From an uncultured Erythrobacter sp. (GTDB lineage Bacteria > Pseudomonadota > Alphaproteobacteria > Sphingomonadales > Sphingomonadaceae): a DNA stretch of 64,000 nucleotides. Shown here piece by piece: positions 54,496-63,351 of this stretch. Location: assembly GCA_947503275.1 (NCBI GenBank), contig CANNCZ010000002.1, forward strand, positions 310,001-374,000, read 5' to 3'. How positions within the stretch are numbered: the first letter of the stretch is position 1; each line of letters opens with the position of its first letter. The translations under genes and the position numbers were made by a program. The notes under the pieces are model-generated. The model did no database searches. It was not told where the DNA came from and saw nothing but the letters and a program-made list of their open reading frames with translations.

Positions 54496-55509
54496 TCAAC
54501 CATTTCCGCGCATATCGGCCAATTTGCGCTCCCAAGCTAAGGCATGGGCAATTATCGTATCAAGATCGTCGTTTTTCGGCTGCCATGGCAAGGTGGCCCG
54601 AATCCGTTCAGGGTTTGAAATGAGCGAGCCCGGATCACCCGCACGGCGCGACTCCAGCCGGCGTTCAATCTGCCTGTTGGTCACGCGATCCACCGCATCA
54701 AGCACTTCGAGCACGGAAAAGCCGCGACCATAGCCGCAATTCATCGTGAGCGAACGGTCTGGCTGCTCAATTAGAGCCTCCAGCGCCATTACGTGCGCCG
54801 CGGCCAGATCGCTGACATGGATATAGTCGCGCACGCCGGTGCCATCGGGCGTGTCGTAATCAGTGCCAAAGACGCTGACGTGGTCGCGCTTACCCAAGGC
54901 CGCCTCCAACGCGACCTTGATCAGATGAGTTGCCCCTGCGGTTGATTGCCCTGTGCGAGCCTGCGGATCGGCACCTGCAACATTGAAATAGCGCAGCACG
55001 CAATAATTCATCGCATGTGCAAAGGCGGCATCGCCCAGCATCTGCTCCGTCATCAGTTTGGACCAACCATAAGGATTGATCGGCACACGAGGCGTGTCTT
55101 CACTGACCGGAGAGGCGTCTGGCACACCATAGGTCGCGGCGGTGGAGGAAAAGATGAAATGGGGCACGCCAGCGGTCACCGCAGCCTCTATCAAAGCCCG
55201 GCTTTTGACGGTGTTGTTGTGGTAATATTTGAGCGGATTCTCCACACTTTCAGGCACCACAATGGACCCTGCAAAATGCATGATCGCGCCTGTGCTCTGT
55301 TCGGCGAATATCCGTGCGAGCAGCTCCGCATCCTCGATATCGCCTTCGTACAAACGCACATCGTCTGGCACAGAGAAGCGAAAGCCGGTGGTGAGATTAT
55401 CGATCACTGCGACCGGCCACCCCGCATCGCGCAAGGCCAACACCGCATGGCTGCCGATATAACCAGCGCCGCCAGTGACAAGAACGGAAGGTTTTAAGCT
55501 CTCAGACAT
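54496..55509 (-). CDS. galE: UDP-glucose 4-epimerase
   Basis: A 337-residue SDR-family epimerase interconverting UDP-glucose and UDP-galactose. The NAD motif is [20 protein letters not shown]. The catalytic Tyr-x-x-x-Lys is [15 protein letters not shown], with the serine in [29 protein letters not shown] and [20 protein letters not shown] are typical GalE blocks. The start at 55509 ([16 protein letters not shown]) is preferred over 55521. It probably serves surface polysaccharide, although no glycan genes are nearby. Confidence 0.96.
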   Translation of the reverse strand: MSESLKPSVLVTGGAGYIGSHAVLALRDAGWPVAVIDNLTTGFRFSVPDDVRLYEGDIEDAELLARIFAEQSTGAIMHFAGSIVVPESVENPLKYYHNNTVKSRALIEAAVTAGVPHFIFSSTAATYGVPDASPVSEDTPRVPINPYGWSKLMTEQMLGDAAFAHAMNYCVLRYFNVAGADPQARTGQSTAGATHLIKVALEAALGKRDHVSVFGTDYDTPDGTGVRDYIHVSDLAAAHVMALEALIEQPDRSLTMNCGYGRGFSVLEVLDAVDRVTNRQIERRLESRRAGDPGSLISNPERIRATLPWQPKNDDLDTIIAHALAWERKLADMRGNG

Positions 55510-55638
55510 GCAAAGCCGCATATCACCAAACCCCTGAAATTGCGTGAAGGGACACGCCCATTACGCCGCGTTTTGCCCAGTCGCGTTTTGCTTCGCTGCC
55601 TTTTGGGTCTATGATATCGCCAATAAAGGATCGCACCC

Positions 55639-56274
55639 ATGACCAAATATCTCGCTTTCTCCCGCGCCGCCGTAATCGCAATCAGCGCCGCTGCGCTGTC
55701 GGCCTGTGCAGGGAGTTACACGGGCCCGGTCGAAGTCACCCGCTTTGTCTCCGAGCAACCTGCGGCACTGGGCCAAGGGACCATCACCATCGATTTCCCA
55801 GAAGAGATGGAGAACCAAGCCGCGCGCAATGCCTTTGCCGCCGCAATTGCAGATGAATTGTCTGCTCAGGGCTATCAAGTCGTGCTTGATGGCTCCGCGA
55901 CCGCCATGCAGATCGCAAGCGTTCGCACCACGCGGAACCCGCTCGCCGCAGCCAGCTCGCGCGGCCCCGTCAGCGTCGGCGTTGGCGGCAGCACCGGAGG
56001 TTATCGCGGCAGCGGTGTTGGACTGGGCGTGGGCATCAACTTGGGTGGCGGATCGCGGGGACCCAATGTGCTCACCGAGCTATCCGTGCGCATCAGCGGT
56101 GCGGACGGGGCAAGCGTATGGGAGGGCCGCGCGCAGCAGCCAACCTCGATCAATTCACCCTATTCCGATCTTGAGGCCAGCGCACGTGTGCTCGCGGCCG
56201 CTCTCTTCAAGGATTTTCCCGGTGGCAATGGTGAGACAGTGACTCTAGACGTGGATGATCTCGTCTCGCAGTAA
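55639..56274 (+). CDS. DUF4136-like lipoprotein
   Basis: A 211-residue lipoprotein with lipobox LSAC (Cys23) and AAAGGA eight bases before the ATG. The layout matches the lipoprotein at 23699: an N-terminal strand, a glycine-rich middle (GVGGSTGGYRGSGVGLGVGI), and the same ending ALFKDFPGGNGETVTL. The similarity is concentrated at the two ends, so they are distant paralogues. Function unknown; probably outer-membrane associated. The M14 peptidase gene begins 15 bases later and may be co-transcribed. Confidence 0.75.
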   Translation: MTKYLAFSRAAVIAISAAALSACAGSYTGPVEVTRFVSEQPAALGQGTITIDFPEEMENQAARNAFAAAIADELSAQGYQVVLDGSATAMQIASVRTTRNPLAAASSRGPVSVGVGGSTGGYRGSGVGLGVGINLGGGSRGPNVLTELSVRISGADGASVWEGRAQQPTSINSPYSDLEASARVLAAALFKDFPGGNGETVTLDVDDLVSQ

Positions 56275-56289
56275 TCGCCAAGGATACCC

Positions 56290-57423
56290 ATGACCTCAAT
56301 CGCCATCGACGCTGCTTTCGACAGCGGCAATATCGACGTGCTCTCAATCGAGGGCCGTTCAGCCCGGCTGGCAATCGTGAGAGACCATCAAAGCGAATTC
56401 GCGCAATGGTTCCACTTTCGCCTAACCGGCGCGGTCGGCGAAGAGGTCGAGCTTAAAATCACGGGCCTGAATGACAGCGCCTACCCCGGGGGCTGGCCCG
56501 ACTATGACGCATGCGTTAGCGAAGACCGAGAATATTGGGCACGCGCATCAAGCAGCTTTGACAAGGACGAGGATGGCGGGACGCTGACCATCCGATATAT
56601 TCCGGCATCCAACACCTGCTGGTTTGCATATTTCGCACCCTATTCGATGGAGCGGCACCATGATTTGGTGGCAGAGGCGGCAGCATGTGAAGGCGTGGAT
56701 CTGATCCGGCTCACTACCACCCTGGATGGGCAACCGCTCGATATGCTGGAGATGGGCGATGGCGAGACGAAGGTCTGGCTGTATGCGCGCCAACATCCCG
56801 GTGAAACACAGGCAGAATGGTGGATGGAAGGGGCTTTGGAATGCTTGACCGATCCATCAGACCCTGTCGCGCGCGGCCTTCGCAAACATTGCCGTTTGCA
56901 CATCGTGCCCAATTGCAACCCCGATGGATCGCGCAGGGGGCATCTGCGCACCAATGCGGTAGGCACTAATCTCAACCGCGAATGGAGTGCGCCCAGCGCC
57001 GATAAATCGCCAGAAGTGCTTGCGATCCGCAACCGGATGGATGCGACCGGTGTTGACTATGCGATGGACGTCCACGGGGATGAAGCAATCCCAGCGGTCT
57101 TCTTAGCAGGGTTTGAAGGCATACCCAGTTGGACTGATGAGTTGGGTGAAGAATTCTACCGCTATCAGCGCATCCTTGATCGTCGCACACCAGATTTCCA
57201 GACCAAGCTCGGCTATCCCAAAACCCCGGCGGGTAGAGCCAATCTCGGGATCAGCACCAACCTTGTTGCTGAACGATTTGGCGCCTGCGCGATGACTTTG
57301 GAGATGCCATACAAAGACCTCGCTGATTTCCCAGAGCCAGAACAGGGCTGGTCGCCGGAGCGGTGTAAGTTGCTGGCGCGTGAGTGTCTGGCCGCGCTCT
57401 TGGAGTGGCTTGAGACGCGCTGA
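56290..57423 (+). CDS. M14-family zinc carboxypeptidase (CCP/Nna1-like)
   Basis: A 377-residue protein without a signal peptide. The N-terminal 130 residues form the beta-rich domain found before the catalytic domain in cytosolic carboxypeptidases ([35 protein letters not shown]). The M14 core has the zinc motif [16 protein letters not shown] (His, Glu), the substrate arginine in NLNREWSAP and the third ligand in DVHGDEAIP. The catalytic Glu is likely in TLEMPYKD. Eukaryotic relatives trim glutamates from tubulin; the bacterial substrate is unknown. Confidence 0.93.
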   Translation: MTSIAIDAAFDSGNIDVLSIEGRSARLAIVRDHQSEFAQWFHFRLTGAVGEEVELKITGLNDSAYPGGWPDYDACVSEDREYWARASSSFDKDEDGGTLTIRYIPASNTCWFAYFAPYSMERHHDLVAEAAACEGVDLIRLTTTLDGQPLDMLEMGDGETKVWLYARQHPGETQAEWWMEGALECLTDPSDPVARGLRKHCRLHIVPNCNPDGSRRGHLRTNAVGTNLNREWSAPSADKSPEVLAIRNRMDATGVDYAMDVHGDEAIPAVFLAGFEGIPSWTDELGEEFYRYQRILDRRTPDFQTKLGYPKTPAGRANLGISTNLVAERFGACAMTLEMPYKDLADFPEPEQGWSPERCKLLARECLAALLEWLETR

Positions 57424-57488
57424 TACATCAGTTTACCGGCACCCTCGTGCATTTTATGCTATAGCTTTGGCGAAGAGGAGATGGAAAG

Positions 57489-58193
57489 ATGAACGGATCG
57501 CAACGCATTATCGGCCGCCGGACACTGCTCGCAGGATTGGGCGCAGGCGCCACTCTCGCCATCTTGCCATCAACACTGCATGCACAAGGGCTTGGCGGAG
57601 CATTAGGCCTCAGCTCCATCCTTGGTAAAGCGAGTGACAATGCGCTCGATAAACTGGCGTCTCCGGGCGCGTTCTACGATGATGAGGCGATCCGTATCGC
57701 CCTGCCGATTGTCGGCGGACGCAGCAGCGGGTTGCTGGGTTCGTTGATGAGTGCAGGCAATCGTCTGGGCATCCTTGGCGGCCTTACACGGTCAATCAAC
57801 GACGCTGCCGGCGTCGCTGCGGGTGAGGCAAAGCCTATCTTCCGCGAAGCCATTGACGGTCTCTCTTTCAGCGATGCGCCACGGATCATCCGCGAAGATA
57901 CAGGCGGCACGCAATACTTGCGTGAGTCCTCAAACGACCGGCTGCATTCACGGCTCGAACCTTTGATCGACAGCGCGCTCGAGAAGGCCGGGGTCTATCG
58001 CCAATTTGATGGACTGGCCGAACAGCACAGCTTCATCCGCAGTGCCGGGTTAAACCGGGAAAGCATAAACCGCTCCGTCACCGACCAAGGGCTTGACGGC
58101 ATTTTCTCTTATATCGGCAATGAAGAGCGAACTTTCCGCGAAAATCCGGTGGGCAATATTGGCGGTGCTTTGGGCAATTTACTCGGGAATTAA
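57489..58193 (+). CDS. exported DUF4197 protein
   Basis: A 234-residue protein starting after GAGGAG. The N-terminus GRRTLLAGLGAGATLAIL looks like a twin-arginine signal, although the second half of the Tat motif is not perfect. Two DUF4197-like blocks follow: LGKASDNALDKLASPGAFYD, then DDEAIRIALPIVGG, and later GEAKPIFREAIDGLSFSDAP, then GGTQYLRESSNDRL. The family is all-helical and of unknown function. Its TAA is fused to the cdd stop. Confidence 0.85.
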   Translation: MNGSQRIIGRRTLLAGLGAGATLAILPSTLHAQGLGGALGLSSILGKASDNALDKLASPGAFYDDEAIRIALPIVGGRSSGLLGSLMSAGNRLGILGGLTRSINDAAGVAAGEAKPIFREAIDGLSFSDAPRIIREDTGGTQYLRESSNDRLHSRLEPLIDSALEKAGVYRQFDGLAEQHSFIRSAGLNRESINRSVTDQGLDGIFSYIGNEERTFRENPVGNIGGALGNLLGN

Positions 58194-58612
58194 GCCAAAT
58201 TTGCAGGTCCAAAGGCGTGTGGCAACAGCTCTGATAGACGTACGCGGCGAACCTCATCCTTACCAACACACAGGATGACCGGATCGCTCGCGCCCAATTG
58301 CGCAACTTCGTTCAAAACTTGGCGGCATCGGCCGCATGGTGTGATGGGTGCGCCATCGCCTTTGTCATCAGGACCGATCACTGCGACTGCTCTTAATCCG
58401 CCTCTGCGCCCCTCCCCCATGGCGCGAGCCACCGCGACCGTTTCTGCACAAAGCGCCAACCCATAGCTCGCATTTTCGATATTGCTGCCGGTGATAATGG
58501 CGCCATCTTCGAACAATAAAGCGGCTCCGACCTGATAGTCGGAATAAGGAGCATAAGCGTGCTTTGCAGCCCCCCGCGCGGCATTGATCAATACAGTCTC
58601 ATTCTCAATCAT
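58190..58612 (-). CDS. cdd: cytidine deaminase
   Basis: A 140-residue zinc enzyme that deaminates cytidine and deoxycytidine for salvage. The catalytic motif is LCAETVAVARAM (Cys and Glu in the CAE form) and the second zinc pair is PCGRCRQVLNE. YAPYSDYQVGAALLFEDG is also conserved. The start at 58612 overlaps the upstream stop as ATGA. The frame is open to 58735 but that part belongs to the neighbour. Confidence 0.95.
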   Translation of the reverse strand: MIENETVLINAARGAAKHAYAPYSDYQVGAALLFEDGAIITGSNIENASYGLALCAETVAVARAMGEGRRGGLRAVAVIGPDDKGDGAPITPCGRCRQVLNEVAQLGASDPVILCVGKDEVRRVRLSELLPHAFGPANLA

Positions 58613-59331
58613 CGTTGCACCACTACCCATTCGACCGGCTCTTCTGCAGCTTCGGTAACACGCTGGCTGTTCGCGCTCCACAACAGCCATGGCCGCCCAG
58701 CGTAATCGGGCCGCGCCCGGTCGCGTACGAGCCACAAATCGCGCGCGACGCTACGCGCCGTGCCGTGGCGGCTTTCGAAGCCTTCTGAGAGTTTGAGGAT
58801 CACTGGCTTCCCCGCATGCAGCTCAACCTGATTGATCAGCGTCAGAAGCTCACTCTCCACTGCCGCATCGCTGACCGGCGCTTCGCAATCGTTGGCGATG
58901 CGAGAAAGGTCGATGGCAGGCGAAAGCAATTCCGCTTCACGCGGGACCATTTGTGTGAAATAGGCGCTTTGTGGGTCCGCAGGAATGCACGGATCAAAGC
59001 TGAGGATCACACCGACCATCAAGCCTGCATCGCGCGCTCGAGTATAGCGATCAGCGAAGCTGCTGCTGCCATCGCTCAGCCCCGCACCCAGTTCGAGATA
59101 GACGAATTGCGCACCAACCGCCTGTAAGGTTGTGAAATTTAGCCGGGCAGGCGCACTTGCAATCACCACGCCTTGTTCAGGATACAGCGCCTCATCGGGT
59201 GTCCAACTGCGCATGTCCCACCACAGCCATGCGGCAAAGCCGAGCGCCATAAGCACCACAAGCGCAATCCCGCGAAACAGCCACCGGCCCAGTCCGCCGC
59301 CTTTCTTTCGACTCCTTCGCGATCTTGCCAC
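58609..59331 (-). CDS. membrane-anchored GH25-like protein, degenerate active site
   Basis: A 240-residue protein with a basic N-terminus and one membrane helix (residues about 17-38). A GH25 (lysozyme-like) barrel faces the periplasm. The barrel pattern is visible (QGVVIASAPARLNFTTLQAV, AQFVYLELGAG, AGLMVGVILSF, WLLWSANSQRV). The expected catalytic residues are not: the first Asp of the GxDVS strand is replaced in VVIASAP, and the Asp-x-Glu of strand 4 reads AIDLSRIAN. It is probably a binding protein or pseudo-enzyme. The start is GTG 59331 with GAGG upstream. It overlaps cdd. Confidence 0.7.
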   Translation of the reverse strand: MARSRRSRKKGGGLGRWLFRGIALVVLMALGFAAWLWWDMRSWTPDEALYPEQGVVIASAPARLNFTTLQAVGAQFVYLELGAGLSDGSSSFADRYTRARDAGLMVGVILSFDPCIPADPQSAYFTQMVPREAELLSPAIDLSRIANDCEAPVSDAAVESELLTLINQVELHAGKPVILKLSEGFESRHGTARSVARDLWLVRDRARPDYAGRPWLLWSANSQRVTEAAEEPVEWVVVQR

Positions 59332-59339
59332 TGTTTGCC

Positions 59340-59858
59340 TCAGCCCTTGATATGCAGGACGCAGATCAGTGTGAAGAGCCGCCGCGCGGTGGCAAAATCG
59401 GTCTCAACCTTACCCTCCAGCCGCTCAACCAGCAATTCGGCGGCACTGTTATGGATGCCGCGCCGGGCCATATCGATTGTCTCAATCTCAGCAGGCGTGG
59501 CTTTGCGGATCGCCTGATAATAGCTGTCACAGATCGCAAAGTATTCGCGGATCGGACGGCGAAACCTAGCAAGACCGATGAGCAGCGACTCGAGCTCGCC
59601 TTCATCCTTATCGGCAATATCCATAGCCAACCGGCCATCGCGCACCGCAAGCTTCAGACGATATGGTCCCTTCGCCCCGCGTTCAGCACTGCGGACGGGT
59701 TTGAACGTGTTCTCTTCGATCAAATCAAAGATCGCAACGCGCCGTTCCTGTTCGACATCCGCATTGCGCCAAAGAATCGTCTCCTCATCGAGCGCGATGT
59801 GCCCGATGCGGTGCGTGCCTGATGGCAAGTTTGAGGAATCGGATGGCGAGCCAGTCAT
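59340..59858 (-). CDS. UPF0262 family protein
   Basis: A 172-residue protein matching UPF0262, an alphaproteobacterial family of unknown function: RIGHIALDEETILWRNADVE, VAIFDLIEENTFKPV, the internal RRPIREYFAICDSYYQAIR and the closing ATARRLFTLICVLH. The start is placed at ATG 59858 with AAAGG upstream; the frame remains open to 59891. It is divergent from dnaB and lies eight bases before the GH25-like gene, with which it is probably co-transcribed. Confidence 0.9.
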   Translation of the reverse strand: MTGSPSDSSNLPSGTHRIGHIALDEETILWRNADVEQERRVAIFDLIEENTFKPVRSAERGAKGPYRLKLAVRDGRLAMDIADKDEGELESLLIGLARFRRPIREYFAICDSYYQAIRKATPAEIETIDMARRGIHNSAAELLVERLEGKVETDFATARRLFTLICVLHIKG

Positions 59859-60018
59859 TACTGGAAAGCCTTTCGCAGATCGGGTGGCCACACTTCAAGC
59901 ACTTAGGTGTTATCTTGCAAAGCAATCCCCGCAATCCACAAGGTCAAGGCGTTTGGCGGCGATTTATTTCACCGCGAAGGGCTTGCGCGATGCAGGGTGG
60001 CGCGCGCATCAGGCGCGG

Positions 60019-61527
60019 ATGGCTGAACCAACACCCCTTTCTCTCGTCGACAGTGATGATGACACCGGACGTAAACTGCCCTCCAACCTGGAGGCGGAGG
60101 CAGCGTTTTTGGGTGCGGTGCTTATCGACAACCGCGTGTTGGAGGAGTTGCAAACCCCGATCCGGCCAGACCATTTCTTTGAGCCTCTCCATGAGCGGAT
60201 TTTCACCCGCATCCTCGCTTTGATTGAGCGGAATGCCACCGCATCGCCCGTCACATTGCGCCCGCATTTCGAAGCGGATGAAGCGTTGAAAGAGCTGGGC
60301 GGGCCTAAGTATCTAGCTCAGCTTACCGCCAATGGCGCAGGTCTGCTTGCCCCGCGGGAATTGGCTCAGCAAATCTATGACCTTGCGCTGCTTCGTGAGC
60401 TGGTGAGCGTCGGCCGCGGTTTAGTCGAAGGGGCGCTGGACACCTCCGAAGAGACTGATCCCATGGACCGGATCAGTCAGGCCGAGGCCGATCTATTCCG
60501 CGTTGCAGAAGGAGCCGCAACCGGCAAGGAAGCAGCATCATTCCGCGATGCAGCGCTGACCGCAATCAAGATGGTCGAGGCTGCAATGAATTCGGGCGGC
60601 GGCCTGTCGGGTAAGACAACCGGCCTCGATTCGATCGATCAGAAAACCTCTGGCCTGCATGAATCCGATCTTATCATTCTGGCCGGACGTCCGGGCATGG
60701 GCAAAACCTCGCTCGCCACAAACATCGCTTTCAATTGCGCCGAAGCGCATCTGGATTGGCAGCGTGATGGCGGGGACTTCAACTATGGCGCGCCGGCTGC
60801 TTTTTTCAGCCTTGAGATGAGCGCGGATCAGCTCGCAACGCGTATTTTGGCTGAGCAGGCAGAGATCAGTTCGGAATCGCTGCGCAGTGGTAAGATGACC
60901 CGCGAGGAGTTTCAGCAGCTTTCCTTTGCCAGTCAGCGCTTGGCCGAACTGCCGCTTTATATTGACGACACGCCCGCGCTCACCATCGGCGCATTGCGGA
61001 CCCGCGCGCGGCGGTTGAAACGGCGGCATGACATCGGCCTAATCGTGGTCGATTATCTGCAATTGCTGCAAGGGTCAGGCCGCGCCAATGACAACCGCGT
61101 CAACGAAATCTCCGAAATCAGCCGGGGCCTCAAAACCCTCGCCAAGGAATTGAGCGTGCCAGTGATCGCGCTCTCACAGCTCAGCCGTGCGGTGGAACAA
61201 CGCGAGGATAAGCGTCCCATGCTCTCTGATCTGCGCGAATCCGGTTCGATTGAGCAGGATGCGGATATGGTCTGGTTCGTCTATCGCGACGACTATTACC
61301 TTGAGGCGACCCGCCCGGACTTCCCTACCGAGATCAGCACGCCTGATGCGGTTGAGAAATATCGTGCGTGGGAGGAGCAATTTGAGCAGGTCAAGAACAA
61401 GGCCGCCGTTAACATCGCCAAACAGCGCCACGGTTCAACTGGCATGGTCCCGCTGCACTTCCAGAGCGAGTTCACCAAGTTCACCTCGCCCAATATGAAG
61501 GATTATTCGAGCTGGGGTGAGGAATAG
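60019..61527 (+). CDS. dnaB: replicative DNA helicase DnaB
   Basis: A 502-residue hexameric replicative helicase. The N-terminal domain is at about residues 20-125 (LPSNLEAEAAFLGAVLIDNR), then a linker, then the RecA-like core with Walker A ILAGRPGMGKTSLATNIAF. Walker B is in IGLIVVDYLQLLQG, and LSRAVEQREDKRPMLSDLRE follows. There is an insertion of roughly 20 residues before AAFFSLEMSADQLA, as is usual in alphaproteobacteria. The start at 60019 (MAEPTPLSLVDSDDD) gives a normal length; the frame is open far upstream as antisense of UPF0262. Confidence 0.97.
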   Translation: MAEPTPLSLVDSDDDTGRKLPSNLEAEAAFLGAVLIDNRVLEELQTPIRPDHFFEPLHERIFTRILALIERNATASPVTLRPHFEADEALKELGGPKYLAQLTANGAGLLAPRELAQQIYDLALLRELVSVGRGLVEGALDTSEETDPMDRISQAEADLFRVAEGAATGKEAASFRDAALTAIKMVEAAMNSGGGLSGKTTGLDSIDQKTSGLHESDLIILAGRPGMGKTSLATNIAFNCAEAHLDWQRDGGDFNYGAPAAFFSLEMSADQLATRILAEQAEISSESLRSGKMTREEFQQLSFASQRLAELPLYIDDTPALTIGALRTRARRLKRRHDIGLIVVDYLQLLQGSGRANDNRVNEISEISRGLKTLAKELSVPVIALSQLSRAVEQREDKRPMLSDLRESGSIEQDADMVWFVYRDDYYLEATRPDFPTEISTPDAVEKYRAWEEQFEQVKNKAAVNIAKQRHGSTGMVPLHFQSEFTKFTSPNMKDYSSWGEE

Positions 61528-61533
61528 GCTGGT

Positions 61534-62775
61534 TCAACGCTTTCGTTGTGGCCGCACAGATTTGAGCCCCGGTGGGCCAAGTCCAAGTCTGCGGCTAAGT
61601 TTGTAATCGACAAAGCGCAGCATGAATGAGCTGAAAAACCACTTGATGCGATTTATGGAACTAGCGTGTGTTTTCTGCCAAGTAGCATCAATCGGTGCAC
61701 TTGATTGCTCCAGCTGATCGATCAACGCGCGCATCTTAAGTGCGACTTGCGCGTCCTCAATGCGAACCATCAATTCCAGATTGAGCCGTACCGATCGCAT
61801 GTCCAAATTGCCGCTTCCAAAATATGTCACATCGTCCATCACCAACAGCTTCATATGAAGTTTGGACGGTTGATATTCGAAAAGCTTCGCACCAGCCTTT
61901 AGCAAGCGTCGGTAGTGCAATCGCGCTGCCAAAACGGTCAAAGCCATGTCCGATTTGCCTGCCAAAATCATCCGCATATCACCTCTACCGGCAGCTTTGC
62001 GCAACACTCTGCGCATTGTGCGAGGAGGGGAGAAATAGGCGGTAACAAGGTCAAGCTTTTCCGATCCCACAAGGTCTTTCTTGAAACTCACGGCCCAGTC
62101 ACTCGAGACGGCCGTAGGGCCGCCCATAATCAATTGAACCGGCCCGGAACCTGTTTCCCAGTCTCGAACCAAAGCGCGAATCTTACGTAGCTGTGACCCA
62201 TCGGATTCGATCCATTCTTCGATACAGTCGAACCACTCATTGAAGCGTTCGACGATGGGGCCCTCGATGGCAACGCCCAGATCGCACCAACCTTCATCCT
62301 GAAGCGGCGCGAAATATTCTTGCGAAATATTGAAGCCGCCGCCCATCACACGGCACCGGTCGGCGATCGCCATCTTTTGATGATTGCGGATGAGGTATTG
62401 TACGTTCCACCTAGCTGAGAACCTTTTGAAGCGCCCTCCCGCCGCGATCAAAGGTTCAAAGAATGGATCTTCAGCATCGCTACCATAAGCATCAATGTAG
62501 AGGCGGGTATCCACACCTCGCTCAGCCGCTGCAATTAGGGCATCACGTACTTTGCGGCCAACAGCATCTGCTTCGAACAGAAAGTAGAATGCGTGCAAAC
62601 TTTCTTCAGCGGATGCGATGTGGTCCAGCAAGGCTTCCAGTCTATCTTGACCGCCAGGATAAAATGTAAACCTGTGTTCTTGGACTGCAACTTCAAAGGG
62701 TTCCGACAGGTAATATTCCCCTGTGGAGGTCTTGGGGCTGTCCACACGCGATGGGCTGTCAGATTTATTGTTCAC
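61534..62775 (-). CDS. phospholipase D-family cardiolipin synthase-like protein
   Basis: A 413-residue protein with two PLD motifs: HQKMAIADRCRVMGGGFN in the first half and HMKLLVMDDVTYFGSGNLD in the second. Both HxKxxxxD triads are complete. There is no N-terminal membrane helix, so it resembles ClsB/ClsC-type synthases more than ClsA. It may join two phosphatidylglycerols or transfer a phosphatidyl group; the substrate is inferred from family. The first three rows near its 3' end (61621-61800) contain 87 G/C of 180, about 48%, below the flanking genes. It is convergent with dnaB with a six-base gap. Confidence 0.85.
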   Translation of the reverse strand: MNNKSDSPSRVDSPKTSTGEYYLSEPFEVAVQEHRFTFYPGGQDRLEALLDHIASAEESLHAFYFLFEADAVGRKVRDALIAAAERGVDTRLYIDAYGSDAEDPFFEPLIAAGGRFKRFSARWNVQYLIRNHQKMAIADRCRVMGGGFNISQEYFAPLQDEGWCDLGVAIEGPIVERFNEWFDCIEEWIESDGSQLRKIRALVRDWETGSGPVQLIMGGPTAVSSDWAVSFKKDLVGSEKLDLVTAYFSPPRTMRRVLRKAAGRGDMRMILAGKSDMALTVLAARLHYRRLLKAGAKLFEYQPSKLHMKLLVMDDVTYFGSGNLDMRSVRLNLELMVRIEDAQVALKMRALIDQLEQSSAPIDATWQKTHASSINRIKWFFSSFMLRFVDYKLSRRLGLGPPGLKSVRPQRKR

Positions 62776-62878
62776 GCAAGTGCAATCGTTGAAAGCGCAA
62801 TTGGTTGCAAATCCTTGACTCTGGGCCCGCGCCTCCTTAGCTCGCGCCCTTCAGAAAAAGAGAATGTGAGAACTCACA

Positions 62879-63223
62879 ATGGCACGCGTTACCGTTGAAG
62901 ATTGCGTTGATAAGGTTCCTAACCGGTTCGACCTCGTACTGCTCGCCGCACAGCGTGCGCGCGAAATCTCCGGAGGCAGCGAGCTGACTTTGGAACGTGA
63001 CCGGGACAAAAACCCGGTTGTGGCGTTGCGCGAAATTGCTGAGCAGACCGTCAAGCCGAAGGAATTGAAAGAATCGCTCGTCACCGGCCTTCAGAAGATT
63101 CTGCCGGATGACGAAGATGATGCCGATGAGATCGGTTCGCTGAGCCAGTCGGCAGAGGCCCTTCGCATCACAGCCAGCGCACCGACCCGTTCGACTTCGA
63201 TTGGGGCGGATTACGAAGGATAA
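62879..63223 (+). CDS. rpoZ: RNA polymerase omega subunit
   Basis: A 114-residue omega subunit: [32 protein letters not shown] and [12 protein letters not shown] are the conserved helices. The C-terminal extension of about 45 residues is acidic and Ser/Thr-rich, as in alphaproteobacteria. The gene usually next to it (a RelA/SpoT enzyme) is not seen; a ParA-family gene follows after a terminator. Confidence 0.97.
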   Translation: MARVTVEDCVDKVPNRFDLVLLAAQRAREISGGSELTLERDRDKNPVVALREIAEQTVKPKELKESLVTGLQKILPDDEDDADEIGSLSQSAEALRITASAPTRSTSIGADYEG

Positions 63224-63261
63224 TTCTTCGCAACAACACGGGGCCAATCTGTCCCGAATTG

Positions 63262-63288
63262 AAAAGGCCGCCCAATTGGCGGCCTTTT
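63262..63288 (+). terminator. intrinsic terminator of rpoZ
   Basis: A perfect 11-bp stem, AAAAGGCCGCC (63262-63272) with GGCGGCCTTTT (63278-63288), around a five-base loop, followed by TC. It lies 38 bases after the rpoZ stop. Confidence 0.9.
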
Positions 63289-63351
63289 TCATATGCGGGC
63301 TGTGCTAGACGTTAGAACCAAGAATATTGGGAGGCGCTGAGGCGCGACATC

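Noticed and set aside
60019-61527. Long upstream extension of dnaB to 59578
   Set aside because: The added 147 codons are antisense to UPF0262 and Ser/Arg-rich; the family start is MAEPTPLSLVDSDDD at 60019.
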